A DNA stretch of 44,829 nt from Pseudomonadota bacterium (GTDB lineage: Bacteria > Pseudomonadota > Gammaproteobacteria > Xanthomonadales > Rhodanobacteraceae): NCBI GenBank assembly GCA_018240565.1, contig JAFEFO010000020.1, forward strand, positions 1 through 44,829, read 5' to 3'. Under the pieces are notes generated by a model. The model saw only the letters and a list, made by a program, of their open reading frames with translations. It made no database searches and was not told the DNA's origin. Position 1 is the stretch's first letter. Each line of letters starts with the position of its first letter. Position numbers and translations under genes: made by a program. This document shows positions 1-8,224 of the stretch, piece after piece.

Positions 1-33
1 GATAAAGCCGCGCCGCCGCCAGCGGCGGGCTGA
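1..33 (+). CDS. C-terminal end of an upstream gene (partial)
   Basis: Frame 1 reads ten codons (DKAAPPPAAG) to a TGA at 31-33, eight bases before the next start. This Ala/Pro-rich tail would fit the end of a gene co-transcribed with the ketosynthase that follows. Nothing identifies the product, and the stretch is too short to prove coding. Confidence 0.35.
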   Translation, partial: DKAAPPPAAG

Positions 34-41
34 ACCCGGCG

Positions 42-1256
42 ATGCGACGTGTCGCCATCACCGGCATGGGCGCGGTTACCGCGCTCGGCCACGATGCCGT
101 CGCCACGTGGGCGGCGATGCGCGAAGGCCGCGGCGGCATCGGCCCGATCGCGAACATCCCGACCGACCTGCTCAACGTCAAGATCGCCGCCGAAGTGCAC
201 GGCTTCGACCCCGCCGCGCACATCGAAGCAAAGAAATTGCCGCTGCTCGACCGTGTATCGCAGTTCGCGCTGGTTGCCGCGCGCGAGGCCGTCGCTCAAT
301 CCGGCCTGGATTTTCGCGTAGGCAATCGCGGCGAGCGCAGCGCCTGCATCATCGGCAGCGGCATCGGCGGCGAAGGCTCGCACAACGAACAGTCAAGACG
401 CTTCTACGCCGACAACAATCCGCGCCTGCATCCGCTCACGATCCTGCGCGTGATGGCGAATGCGCCGGCCTGCCACGTCGGCATCGAGTTCGGGTTGCGC
501 GGCCCGAGCTTCGCCGTGGTCAGCGCCTGCGCCTCGGCCAACCACGCGATGGCGCAGGCGGCGGACATGATAAAAAATGGAAAAATGGATTTTGCCGTGA
601 CCGGCGGCAGCGAAGCCTGCGTCACCGTCACCACGATGAAGGCATGGGAAGCCATGCGCGTCACCGCCGACGATACCTGCCGGCCGTTCTGCAAACAGCG
701 TCGCGGCATGGTGCTGGGCGAAGGCGCGGGCATCTTCGTGCTCGAAGAATGGGAACACGCCAAGGCGCGCGGCGCGGATATCCTCGCCGAATTCGCCGGC
801 AGCGGCCTGACCGCGGATGCCGTCGACATGGTGTTCCCGGCGCAAGCCACGGTCGCGCACGCCATGGAACTTGCGCTCGCCGATGCAGGACTCAATCCCC
901 AAGACGTGGACTACATCAACGCCCACGGCACCGGCACGCCGGCGAACGACCCGACCGAGACGAAAGCCATTCGCCGTGCGTTCGGCGCGCATGCGGACGC
1001 GCTTGCCGTGTCCTCGACCAAGTCCATGCACGGCCACGCGCTCGGCGCCGCCGGTGCGATCGAACTCGTCGCCGCGATCGGCGCATTGCGCGATGGCGTG
1101 ATCCCGCCGACCGCGAACTTCATCGACGCCGATCCCGAATGCGACCTCGACTACGTGCCGAACACGCCGCGCGAAAAACCGGTGCGCGCGGCATTGTCCA
1201 ACTCATTCGCGTTCGGCGGGCTCAATTGCGTGGTCGCCCTGCGCCGGACCGACTGA
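42..1256 (+). CDS. beta-ketoacyl-ACP synthase, FabF/NodE-like
   Basis: This 404-residue protein is a full-length condensing enzyme of the KAS I/II (thiolase-fold) family. It would join an acyl group to malonyl-ACP with loss of CO2 in the cytoplasm. The N-terminus (RRVAITGMGAVTALG) is typical. The catalytic Cys is at 163 in SACASANHA, the two His are at 295 (NAHGTGT) and 332 (GHALGAAGA), and Lys327 sits in STKSMHGH. SACASA in place of the TACAT seen in housekeeping FabF suggests a secondary or NodE-like enzyme rather than the main fatty-acid elongase. It lies just after another reading frame on the same strand. Its last 54 bases overlap the 3' end of the convergent TraB/GumN-like gene. Confidence 0.85.
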   Translation: MRRVAITGMGAVTALGHDAVATWAAMREGRGGIGPIANIPTDLLNVKIAAEVHGFDPAAHIEAKKLPLLDRVSQFALVAAREAVAQSGLDFRVGNRGERSACIIGSGIGGEGSHNEQSRRFYADNNPRLHPLTILRVMANAPACHVGIEFGLRGPSFAVVSACASANHAMAQAADMIKNGKMDFAVTGGSEACVTVTTMKAWEAMRVTADDTCRPFCKQRRGMVLGEGAGIFVLEEWEHAKARGADILAEFAGSGLTADAVDMVFPAQATVAHAMELALADAGLNPQDVDYINAHGTGTPANDPTETKAIRRAFGAHADALAVSSTKSMHGHALGAAGAIELVAAIGALRDGVIPPTANFIDADPECDLDYVPNTPREKPVRAALSNSFAFGGLNCVVALRRTD

Positions 1257-2267
1257 AGCCTGCACCGCTGCGGGCATGCTGTCTCCTGCCGGCATCTCCA
1301 CCGTGAAGCCCAATGCCGTGAGCCGCGCGAGGTAGCCATCCGCGTCGAGCAGATGGCGCAGGTTCACCATTGCAACGGTCGAGGCATTGTTTTCCAGCGC
1401 CGTTCGCGCCGCGTCGATCCAGGCTGCATCCAGGCGCGCCTGCACATCGGTCATGCCCTGTTTGCGGGCAATGCCGGATTCGGACACCGCGGCCAGGCAT
1501 ACGCTCCACTGGTCGGACTGCGGCAATGCGCGCAGCGCATCGATATCGCCGACCGCCCAGGCATTGGCGCGTGCGGTCATGTTGGCCAGATCCGCATCGA
1601 TGCGCGCAAGCGTCTTGCGCAGGCAATCGATGTCGGCCATCGGCGCGGACTTGAACTCCTTCACCCTCGCACGCGGTTCCTTGATCGAATACATAACCTG
1701 CGGGGTCACGATGGCCAGATGCTTGCGCTTGGCATCCACGCGCACCTGTTTGGCGACGTAATCGGCGCCGGTCAGGCGGTTGCGGTCCATCGCCGCCTCG
1801 TACAGTTTCAGCGCGGCAAAAATCGGTCGCCATTTTTCCACGCGATTGCTGTGGCCGATGTACTTGCGCTTGGCTGCGACCCAGCGTGCATACAGATCCG
1901 GCGGCAGTACCTCGTCCAGATGCCGGCCGTCGGGATTGTTGCGAATGCCGATCAACGAAGGCAGCAACACGAGCGTGCCGAAAAAGCCCACGTCCGCCTT
2001 GACACCGATCCCGCTGGCGGTAATCAGCTCCTGCGATTGCGCGATGCGTTCGTCCAGTTCTTTCGATTTCCACTGAATGTCGCGCGGCAACGGCGAGACT
2101 GTACCGAGAATCCAGAGTACATGATCGCCCTTGGTGACTTTCCACAAACCGGGCCCCGGCTGCTCGCCGGTGACGGTGATGGTCTGCAACTGCGCAGGCG
2201 GCGCCGCGCTTTGCGCGCGGGCCAGCGGCGACAGCACCAACAATCCGGCAATGACAATGCAACGCAT
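1203..2267 (-). CDS. TraB/GumN-like secreted protein
   Basis: The 354-residue product has a signal peptide (MRCIVIAGLLVLSPLARAQ). It then has the segment LWKVTKGDHVLWILGT that opens TraB/GumN-like domains, a family of uncertain biochemical role. I chose the internal ATG because the signal peptide begins there; an in-frame start 99 bases upstream would add a basic, unlikely extension. Residues 27-34 (LQTITVTG) resemble the TonB box of outer-membrane receptors, which is unexpected in a soluble periplasmic protein. The gene follows the class-III aminotransferase after about 120 bases and converges on the ketosynthase, overlapping its 3' end. Function unknown. Confidence 0.72.
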   Translation of the reverse strand: MRCIVIAGLLVLSPLARAQSAAPPAQLQTITVTGEQPGPGLWKVTKGDHVLWILGTVSPLPRDIQWKSKELDERIAQSQELITASGIGVKADVGFFGTLVLLPSLIGIRNNPDGRHLDEVLPPDLYARWVAAKRKYIGHSNRVEKWRPIFAALKLYEAAMDRNRLTGADYVAKQVRVDAKRKHLAIVTPQVMYSIKEPRARVKEFKSAPMADIDCLRKTLARIDADLANMTARANAWAVGDIDALRALPQSDQWSVCLAAVSESGIARKQGMTDVQARLDAAWIDAARTALENNASTVAMVNLRHLLDADGYLARLTALGFTVEMPAGDSMPAAVQASVGPAQGDHAIEPAERE

Positions 2268-2390
2268 GCGCACGGCTCGCTTCGGAAACACACTGCGTAT
2301 TCTCGGCAATGCCGGTATGCGCGGTATCAAAATCCGGTTAATCGTGCGCGACAACCGCCGCCGCATTCAGCCGCGGTTCGCCTTGTGACT

Positions 2391-3740
2391 TCAAACCTGC
2401 CGCGCCAACTCCGCTGCAACCTCCTTTGCCGCCTTGAGCGTCTTGGCCACATCCTCGTGCGAATGCGCGGTGGAGACGAACAGGTTTTCGTAAGCACCGG
2501 GATGGAACAACACGCCACGGGCGAGCATGCCGCGCCACCACACGTCGAAAATCTTTTGATCGGCGTGGCGCTCGGCGTCGCGGTAATTGTGGATCGGTTC
2601 CTTCGCGAACCAGACCTGCATCAGCGGGCCGAGTCCGACGACATAGGCCGGCAAGCCGGCATCCTTGAGCACTTTTTCGAGTCCATGGCGCAATTCGTCG
2701 GAAACCGCATCGAGGTTCTTGTGCAGGTTCGGCGTATTGAGTTCATCCATCGCCGCGTTCGCTGCCGCAATGGCGATGCCATTCGCGCTGTACGTGCCGG
2801 CCATCGACACCGTGCCGTTGGCAACCAGCGCCATGATGTCGGCGCGACCGCCCATCGCCGCAACCGGGAAGCCGCCGCCGATGCCCTTGGCGAACACCGA
2901 CAGGTCCGGCTTGATGCCAAGCCGCCCTTGCGCGCCGGCGAGTCCGAGGCGGAATCCGGTGATGACCTCGTCGAAGATCAGCACGATGCCGTGCTTCGCC
3001 GTGATCTCGCGCATGGCTTCCAGATACCCGGGCTTGGGCAGGATGCAACCCGTGTTGCACATGACGGGTTCGGTGAGCACCGCGGCGATGGAGTTGCCTT
3101 CGCGCTTGATTGCATCGGCCAGCGCATCGGCATCGTTCCACGGCAGGATGAGCAGATTTTCTTCCACGCCTTTCGGCAAGCCCGGGCCTTGCGGCACGGG
3201 AACCGGATGCGCGTCCGGCCCGGCCTTGGAAATGTTCGGATGCTTGCTCCAGTACACGGCGTCGGAAAACCCGTGATACATGCCTTCGAAGCGGATGATC
3301 TTATGCCGCTTGGTAAAGGCGCGCGCCAGGCGCGTCGCGTACAACACCGCTTCGGTGCCGGTGTTGCACAGGCGCACCTTGTCCACGCTCGGAATCGCAT
3401 CGACGATTTTCTGCGCGAGCCGCGCCTCATCCTCGGTCGGCAGTGCGAACACGGTGCCGCGGTTCTGGATGAAATCGACCACCGCCTGCGTCACCTTGGG
3501 CGGGCGATGGCCGAAGATCATCGGACCCAGGCCGAGCAGGTAATCGATGTATTCGTTGCCATCGACGTCGGTCAGGCGCGAGCCTTTTCCTTCCTTGACG
3601 AACAGCGGATACGGATTCCAGCCCGACCAGGTCGCGCGCGCGGTGCTGTTGACGCCGCCGGGAATGAGCTTGCAGGCAGCGTCGAACAATTGGGCGCTGC
3701 GGCTTGTGTTCAAGCCGGAGATGAGTTGCTTGTTGGACAT
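2391..3740 (-). CDS. class-III PLP aminotransferase, glutamate-1-semialdehyde aminomutase-like
   Basis: This 449-residue fold-type I PLP enzyme belongs to aminotransferase class III. The start has a GAGG ribosome-binding site 8 bases upstream. N-terminal LIPGGVNSTAR and LGPMIFGHRPP resemble HemL. Asp257 (IFDEVITGFR) should contact the pyridine nitrogen, and Lys285 in FAKGIGGGFP should form the Schiff base. Several signatures differ from canonical HemL: CNTGTEA for VNSGTEA, FEGMYHGFSD for FEGCYHGH, and AKGIGGG for GKVIGGG. It may therefore be a HemL paralogue acting on another amino donor rather than the tetrapyrrole enzyme. The HAD phosphatase gene lies upstream on the same strand, separated by a palindromic repeat. 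Confidence 0.8.
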   Translation of the reverse strand: MSNKQLISGLNTSRSAQLFDAACKLIPGGVNSTARATWSGWNPYPLFVKEGKGSRLTDVDGNEYIDYLLGLGPMIFGHRPPKVTQAVVDFIQNRGTVFALPTEDEARLAQKIVDAIPSVDKVRLCNTGTEAVLYATRLARAFTKRHKIIRFEGMYHGFSDAVYWSKHPNISKAGPDAHPVPVPQGPGLPKGVEENLLILPWNDADALADAIKREGNSIAAVLTEPVMCNTGCILPKPGYLEAMREITAKHGIVLIFDEVITGFRLGLAGAQGRLGIKPDLSVFAKGIGGGFPVAAMGGRADIMALVANGTVSMAGTYSANGIAIAAANAAMDELNTPNLHKNLDAVSDELRHGLEKVLKDAGLPAYVVGLGPLMQVWFAKEPIHNYRDAERHADQKIFDVWWRGMLARGVLFHPGAYENLFVSTAHSHEDVAKTLKAAKEVAAELARQV

Positions 3741-3767
3741 GAATTGACCTCGAAAAAATGAAAACTT

Positions 3768-3885
3768 GTCATTCCGGCAGGGAATGCCGGAATCCAAGCT
3801 GCATGGATGCCGCAGCAATTGCGAAGTTCACGCTGTAAATGTCGTCCTTGGGGTCTGGATCCCGGCAATCCATGCCGGGATGACG
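3768..3885. repeat. two-hairpin palindromic intergenic repeat, copy 1
   Basis: The element lies between two minus-strand genes. Its left hairpin is ATTCCGGCA-N5-TGCCGGAAT and its right hairpin is ATCCCGGCA-N5-TGCCGGGAT. Its outer ends (GTCATTCCGG and CCGGGATGAC) are also nearly complementary, so the whole unit could fold on itself. Two related copies lie at 6206-6307 and 38421-38513. It resembles the dispersed GTCATTCC...GGAATGAC repeats common in proteobacterial genomes. Confidence 0.85.
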
Positions 3886-3907
3886 TGTACTGGAAACGAG
3901 TCCGGCT

Positions 3908-4654
3908 TCAGGCCAATGCCGCTTTCGGCAGTGCTGCAGCCGTGCGCGGCGCGGCGACGAGTTTGCCGGAAATCAACGCCGGCAACAGCGGCAGCGCGTC
4001 GGCGAATCCGGCGATGGCGGCGTGCGCGATGCTCGTTTTCCGGCAATGCTCGATGAGCTTGCCCTTGGCGAAAACAAAGTCGGTGGTTTCGGCGACGCAG
4101 AAATCCGAAGCGCCATCGCCGATCAGCAGTGTGCGTTCGTGCGCGGCGCGGCCGCGCGCGCACTTGCAGGTGCCGCTGCCGATGCGGCAGGTCTTGTCGG
4201 CGTGCGGGAATTGCAGCGACCACTGGCGCTCGCCGGTCTGGCGCAGATGATTGGCCACGATCGGCAGCGAATCGAATCCCGTACGCGCGAGGATGCGGCG
4301 GATTGCGTAGTCGAGTCCGTCGCTGACGATCACGATGTGCATGCCCTGTGCGTGCGCCGCGTCGACGAACGCCGCAAACGCCGGGTCGACCGCGCGCGCA
4401 TCCAGATGTGCGTCGAGTTCGTCGCAGCTCATGTCCATCAGGCCGACCTGGCCGGCCATGCAATCGTGCGAATTGATGCGCCCGGCCTTCCAGTCTGACT
4501 CGAGCACCTCCCAGCCCGGCCGGCCAAACCGCTCGAGCAGGGTGTCGGTGGTGTCGTCAAGGGCGATGGTGCCGTCGAAATCGCAGAGGATGGTCCAGTG
4601 GGACACAGCAGGATGGCCGGGATGATGGGATGCGGCATTATCGGTGCCGCGCAT
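3908..4654 (-). CDS. HAD-superfamily phosphatase, SerB/MtnX-like
   Basis: The 248-residue protein has the four haloacid-dehalogenase motifs. Motif I is DFDGT with nucleophile Asp25 and Asp27, motif II is the Ser of VIVSDG (Ser111), a motif III Lys lies near 164, and motif IV is GDGASD (Asp180, Asp184). The layout, with a small cap after motif I, fits the HAD-IB group (phosphoserine phosphatase, MtnX), so it probably hydrolyses a small phosphomonoester. The substrate is not evident. An AGGA box lies 7 bases before the ATG. The gene is divergent from the desaturase and precedes the aminotransferase on the same strand. The C-terminal 30 residues are Ala-rich and look non-catalytic. Confidence 0.78.
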   Translation of the reverse strand: MRGTDNAASHHPGHPAVSHWTILCDFDGTIALDDTTDTLLERFGRPGWEVLESDWKAGRINSHDCMAGQVGLMDMSCDELDAHLDARAVDPAFAAFVDAAHAQGMHIVIVSDGLDYAIRRILARTGFDSLPIVANHLRQTGERQWSLQFPHADKTCRIGSGTCKCARGRAAHERTLLIGDGASDFCVAETTDFVFAKGKLIEHCRKTSIAHAAIAGFADALPLLPALISGKLVAAPRTAAALPKAALA

Positions 4655-4760
4655 TAAGGAATCCTGAGCGGCAACAGCTTGAATTGAGCGGGTTTTAACG
4701 AATCAGGGCGGGCTTTCTGGCAAAATCGGCCATCACCCATTTTCGTCGTTTACCGTCCGC

Positions 4761-5660
4761 ATGTCGAGTCGTTCCGCCTTCTTCGCCTACACCCCGTGGG
4801 ACCTGATTCCCGCGCTGATGGTGCTCGGCCACCTGGTTTTCGTCGCCACGCTGTTCTTCGGCTTCCACGCCATGCCGTGGGCGCTGTGGATTCCGCTGGC
4901 CTGCATTTATGCGATCAGCATCTCGTGGAGCATCAATTCCACCAGCCACAATTTCATCCATAACCCGTTTTTTTCCTCGCCCGCGCTCAATCGCCTGTAC
5001 AGCATCATCCTGTCGCTCAGCGACGGCTTTTCGCAGGAGTTCTACCATCACGTGCACCTGCGCCATCACGTCGGCAACATGGATCGCATTGGCGCCAACG
5101 GCACCACCATCGACCCGTTGTCGATCTGGCGCCACGGCAAGGATGGCAAGGTCGAGAGTCCGTGGACGTATACTTTTTACAGTTATTTCCGTGACGACAT
5201 CGGCGAGGTCTACCATCGCGTCAAGGAAAAATTCCCGGCGAAAGCCAAGTGGATCTGGCGTGAGATTTACATCGTTGTTGGTATCTACCTCGTCTGCCTG
5301 ATCTGGGATTGGCGCGCCTTCCTCGCTCTGGTGCCGTTCTATTACCTCGGTCATTCGCTGTCGTCGCTGAACGGCTACTACGAGCACTTCAAGGGCAATC
5401 CGGACGACCCCATCGCCTGGGGCGTGTCGACGTACAACAAGTTCTACAACTGGATCTGGCTGTACAACGGCTTCCACGCCGAGCATCACTACCGCCCGAA
5501 AGTGCACTGGACCAAGATGGTGCAGTTGCGCGATTCGATCCGCGACGAGCAGCGCGCGCACGGCGTGCACGTGATGAACCACTGCCATGGCCTGGGCTTT
5601 CTCGACCGCAAGCCCGCGCAGTACACGCAGGTCGAGCGCCCGGCCGCCAACGCCGCGTGA
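4761..5660 (+). CDS. membrane fatty-acid desaturase
   Basis: The 299-residue integral membrane protein has the three His clusters of the non-haem di-iron desaturase/hydroxylase family: HNFIH (63-67), HLRHH (99-103) and HAEHH (239-243). Hydrophobic stretches near residues 15-55 and 170-205 would form the transmembrane hairpins, placing the His boxes on the cytoplasmic face. The likely role is oxygen-dependent desaturation of an acyl lipid; a hydroxylase or carotenoid-type activity cannot be excluded. It is transcribed divergently from the HAD phosphatase across about 100 bases. The lipoprotein and acyl-CoA dehydrogenase genes follow on the same strand. Confidence 0.85.
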   Translation: MSSRSAFFAYTPWDLIPALMVLGHLVFVATLFFGFHAMPWALWIPLACIYAISISWSINSTSHNFIHNPFFSSPALNRLYSIILSLSDGFSQEFYHHVHLRHHVGNMDRIGANGTTIDPLSIWRHGKDGKVESPWTYTFYSYFRDDIGEVYHRVKEKFPAKAKWIWREIYIVVGIYLVCLIWDWRAFLALVPFYYLGHSLSSLNGYYEHFKGNPDDPIAWGVSTYNKFYNWIWLYNGFHAEHHYRPKVHWTKMVQLRDSIRDEQRAHGVHVMNHCHGLGFLDRKPAQYTQVERPAANAA

Positions 5661-5734
5661 ATGGCGACGGGCGGCCGCTTCCCCAACCCTCGGCTTTTGG
5701 CTAAGGTAGGCTTTCGCCCTTGACGGTGAAAGCC

Positions 5735-6196
5735 ATGCCGAACTTCCTGCGTCATATCCTGCTCGCCGCTGCGTTCACGGCACTTGCCGCCTGTGGGCAG
5801 GTCAAGCATCCGATCAATCCGCCCAGCGCCAGCATCCAGCAGCTCGATGCGCTGCCGAACGGGCAATGGAAGTTGCAGGTCCGCATCGAGAACTTCAGCG
5901 ACCAGACCGTGCACTACGGTGCGTTCAAGGCGGAGCTGCACGTCGGCGATGCACTGGCGGGAACGCTCGACACCAACGCGGACATGGACATACCCGGCGA
6001 AAATGCCGACATCCTCGAAGTCACGCTCACGCCCGGCGCGGATGCGGCGAAAGCCTTGAAGGCCGATGCGACGCGCCCCGATGGCGTCGCCTACGAGCTC
6101 AAGGGCACGATCGACATCCCGTCCGCCAAGGTTTTCAAGTTCGAGCACAAGAGCCGGCTGTCGCCAGTGCCGGGCGTGGCCAACTCGTATCGTTGA
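5735..6196 (+). CDS. LEA2/WHy-domain lipoprotein
   Basis: This 153-residue protein begins MPNFLRHILL and has a lipobox (LAACG), so it should be lipidated at Cys20 and anchored to a membrane facing the periplasm. The body (LDALPNGQWKLQVRIENFSD, then GTLDTNADMDIPG) resembles the LEA type-2/WHy beta-sandwich domain, which is linked to stress tolerance in other bacteria; the match is by eye. The ATG with GGTGAA upstream was preferred over TTG and GTG codons 15 and 9 bases earlier, because the signal peptide starts there. Confidence 0.65.
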   Translation: MPNFLRHILLAAAFTALAACGQVKHPINPPSASIQQLDALPNGQWKLQVRIENFSDQTVHYGAFKAELHVGDALAGTLDTNADMDIPGENADILEVTLTPGADAAKALKADATRPDGVAYELKGTIDIPSAKVFKFEHKSRLSPVPGVANSYR

Positions 6197-6205
6197 CACT
6201 TTTTT

Positions 6206-6307
6206 CGTCGTCCCGGCAGGGAATGCCGGGACCCAGACCGCAGGGATGCCGTTTGACCGACTGCCATCCATGGCTTCGGGATTCCGACAATCCATGCCGG
6301 AATGACG
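6206..6307. repeat. two-hairpin palindromic intergenic repeat, copy 2
   Basis: This is the same family as 3768-3885. It opens with GTCCCGGCA-N5-TGCCGGGAC and closes with a weaker hairpin around ATTCCGACAATCCATG, ending GGAATGACG. It fills the gap between the lipoprotein stop and the acyl-CoA dehydrogenase ribosome-binding site. It could act as an mRNA 3'-end stabiliser or a weak terminator. Confidence 0.85.
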
Positions 6308-6329
6308 CACTTGAATTGAGGATAGCTTG

Positions 6330-8120
6330 ATGACGACCTACAACGCCCCGCTCGCCGACATGCGTTTCGCCATGTTCGACATGCTCAAGCTCGACGCGCA
6401 GTACGCACGCATCGATGGCGGCGCGAATGCGACGCGCGATATCGTCGATGCGATCCTCGATGAGGCTGCGAAGTTTGCCGAATCCGTGCTGACACCATTG
6501 AACGCGCCGGGCGACGAACAGGGCTGCACGCTGGACAAGACAACGGGTGCCGTGACGACGCCGGCCGGTTTCAAGGACGCCTACAAGCAATACGTCGATG
6601 GTGGCTGGAGCGGACTGACCGCGCCGGAAGCTTACGGCGGCCAGCACCTGCCCGAATCCATCGGCGCGCCGCTCAAGGAAATGCTCGACTCGGCGAATCT
6701 GTCGTGGGGAAACTTCCCGCTGCTCTCGCACGGCGCGACGGAAGCCTTGCGCCTGCATGGCGAGGAATGGCAGCGCATTGCCTTTCTCAAGCCTATCGTC
6801 GAAGGCCGCTGGACCGGCACCATGTGCCTGACCGAACCACATTGCGGATCGGACCTGGGACTGCTCAAGACGCGGGCGGAGCCCAATCCGGATGGCACCT
6901 ACCGCATCAGCGGCACCAAGATCTTCATCACCGCCGGCGAACATGACCTCACGGAAAACATCGTGCACCTGGTGCTCGCGCGCTTGCCCGATGCGCCGGC
7001 GGGCGTGAAGGGCATCTCGCTGTTCATCGTGCCGAAGAACAAGGTGGACAAGGCCGGCACGATGGGTGCGCGCAACGCGGTGGGTTGCGGCGCGATCGAG
7101 CACAAGATGGGCATCCACGCTTCGGTGACGTGCGTGATGAATTTCGACGGTGCCGAAGGTTACCTGATCGGCGCGCCAAACAAGGGCCTCAACGCGATGT
7201 TCACCATGATGAACACCGCGCGTCTGGCCGTCGGCATCCAGGGTTTGGGCCTGATCGAGCGCGCCTACCAGGGATCGCTTGCCTATGCGCGCGAGCGCCT
7301 GCAGGGGCGCGCGTTGTCCGGCGCCAAGTTCCCGGACAAGCCTGCCGATCCGCTGATCGTGCATGCCGACATCCGCCGCATGCTGCTCACGCAAAAAGCC
7401 TTTGCCGAAGGCGGCCGCGCGCTCGCCTACTATGCCGCGAGCCTGGTCGATCTGGTCGAACGCGCGCCGACGCCCGACGAACGCAAGCGCGCGGATGAGT
7501 TGCTGTCCTTCATCATCCCGATCACCAAGGCGCTGCTCACCGAGATCGCCAACGAGTGCGCGTACCATGCGGTGCAGATTTTCGGCGGCCACGGTTACAT
7601 CGTCGAATCCGGCATGGAACAGATCGCACGCGACGCGCGTATCACCTCGATCTACGAAGGCACGACCGGCATCCAGGCACTGGACCTGCTTGGACGCAAG
7701 ATCATGCAGACGCAAGGTGTCGGATTGAAGCACTTCCTCGAGGAAATCGGCGCGTTCTGCCAGGCCAATATCGGCAATACCGCGGTGCAGGAATTCGTCG
7801 CGCCGCTGGCCACCATCGCCAAGCAATGGGCGGACCTGACCCAGGAAATCGGCAAGCGCGCGGCCGGCAATCCCGACGAGGTCGGCGTGTGCGCGGTGGA
7901 TTACCTGTTCTATTCCGGCTATATCGCGCTTGCGTATTTCTGGGCACGCAGCGTGGCCGCGGCCAGTGCATCTGCGCACGACAACGCCTTCAAGCAAGCC
8001 AAACTCGCAACAGCGCGCTTCTACTACGCGCGCATCCTGCCGCGCACGCTTTCGCATGCGGCGAACCTGCGTGCTGGCGCGGATTCGCTGATGGCGATGC
8101 CGGATGCGCAGTTCGGGTGA
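6330..8120 (+). CDS. acyl-CoA dehydrogenase with C-terminal extension
   Basis: The 596-residue flavoenzyme oxidises an acyl-CoA to the 2-enoyl-CoA, passing electrons to ETF. It is longer than the classical 380-400 residues because it has an N-terminal helix and a C-terminal domain of the kind found in FadE5/DmdC-type enzymes. MCLTEPHCGSDLG (165-177) is the FAD/substrate loop. IFGGHGYI precedes IYEGTTGIQ, whose Glu443 is the likely catalytic base. The start is the ATG with GAGG 8 bases upstream; an adjacent in-frame TTG is less likely. The stop lies seven bases before the convergent tRNA gene. Chain-length preference cannot be read from the sequence. Confidence 0.9.
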   Translation: MTTYNAPLADMRFAMFDMLKLDAQYARIDGGANATRDIVDAILDEAAKFAESVLTPLNAPGDEQGCTLDKTTGAVTTPAGFKDAYKQYVDGGWSGLTAPEAYGGQHLPESIGAPLKEMLDSANLSWGNFPLLSHGATEALRLHGEEWQRIAFLKPIVEGRWTGTMCLTEPHCGSDLGLLKTRAEPNPDGTYRISGTKIFITAGEHDLTENIVHLVLARLPDAPAGVKGISLFIVPKNKVDKAGTMGARNAVGCGAIEHKMGIHASVTCVMNFDGAEGYLIGAPNKGLNAMFTMMNTARLAVGIQGLGLIERAYQGSLAYARERLQGRALSGAKFPDKPADPLIVHADIRRMLLTQKAFAEGGRALAYYAASLVDLVERAPTPDERKRADELLSFIIPITKALLTEIANECAYHAVQIFGGHGYIVESGMEQIARDARITSIYEGTTGIQALDLLGRKIMQTQGVGLKHFLEEIGAFCQANIGNTAVQEFVAPLATIAKQWADLTQEIGKRAAGNPDEVGVCAVDYLFYSGYIALAYFWARSVAAASASAHDNAFKQAKLATARFYYARILPRTLSHAANLRAGADSLMAMPDAQFG

Positions 8121-8127
8121 TGGGATA

Positions 8128-8199
8128 TGGGCCGTGGTGGGATCGAACCACCGACCAATAGATTAAAAGTCTACTGCTCTACCGCTGAGCTAACGGCCC
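8128..8199 (-). tRNA. tRNA-Lys (anticodon UUU)
   Basis: The minus strand folds as a cloverleaf. A perfect 7-bp acceptor stem pairs GGGCCGT with ACGGCCC. The D arm is GCTC-AGCGGTA-GAGC. The anticodon stem GTAGA/TCTAT holds the loop CTTTTAA (anticodon TTT), and the T arm is GGTGG-TTCGATC-CCACC. The discriminator base is A and the next bases are TAT, so CCA is not encoded and must be added after transcription. The gene lies immediately downstream of queC on the same strand. Confidence 0.97.
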
Positions 8200-8224
8200 A
8201 AGAACTCGCACGAGGGCGCGCAGT

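Noticed and set aside
2391..3740. confident assignment as hemL
   Set aside because: Several signature motifs differ from canonical GSA aminomutase, so only the superfamily is claimed.
1353..3761. 802-codon open frame on the plus strand opposite the TraB/GumN-like and aminotransferase genes
   Set aside because: It is antisense to two genes with clear motifs. Its translation is Arg/His/Gln/Ala-rich without domains, as is usual for antisense frames in GC-rich DNA.
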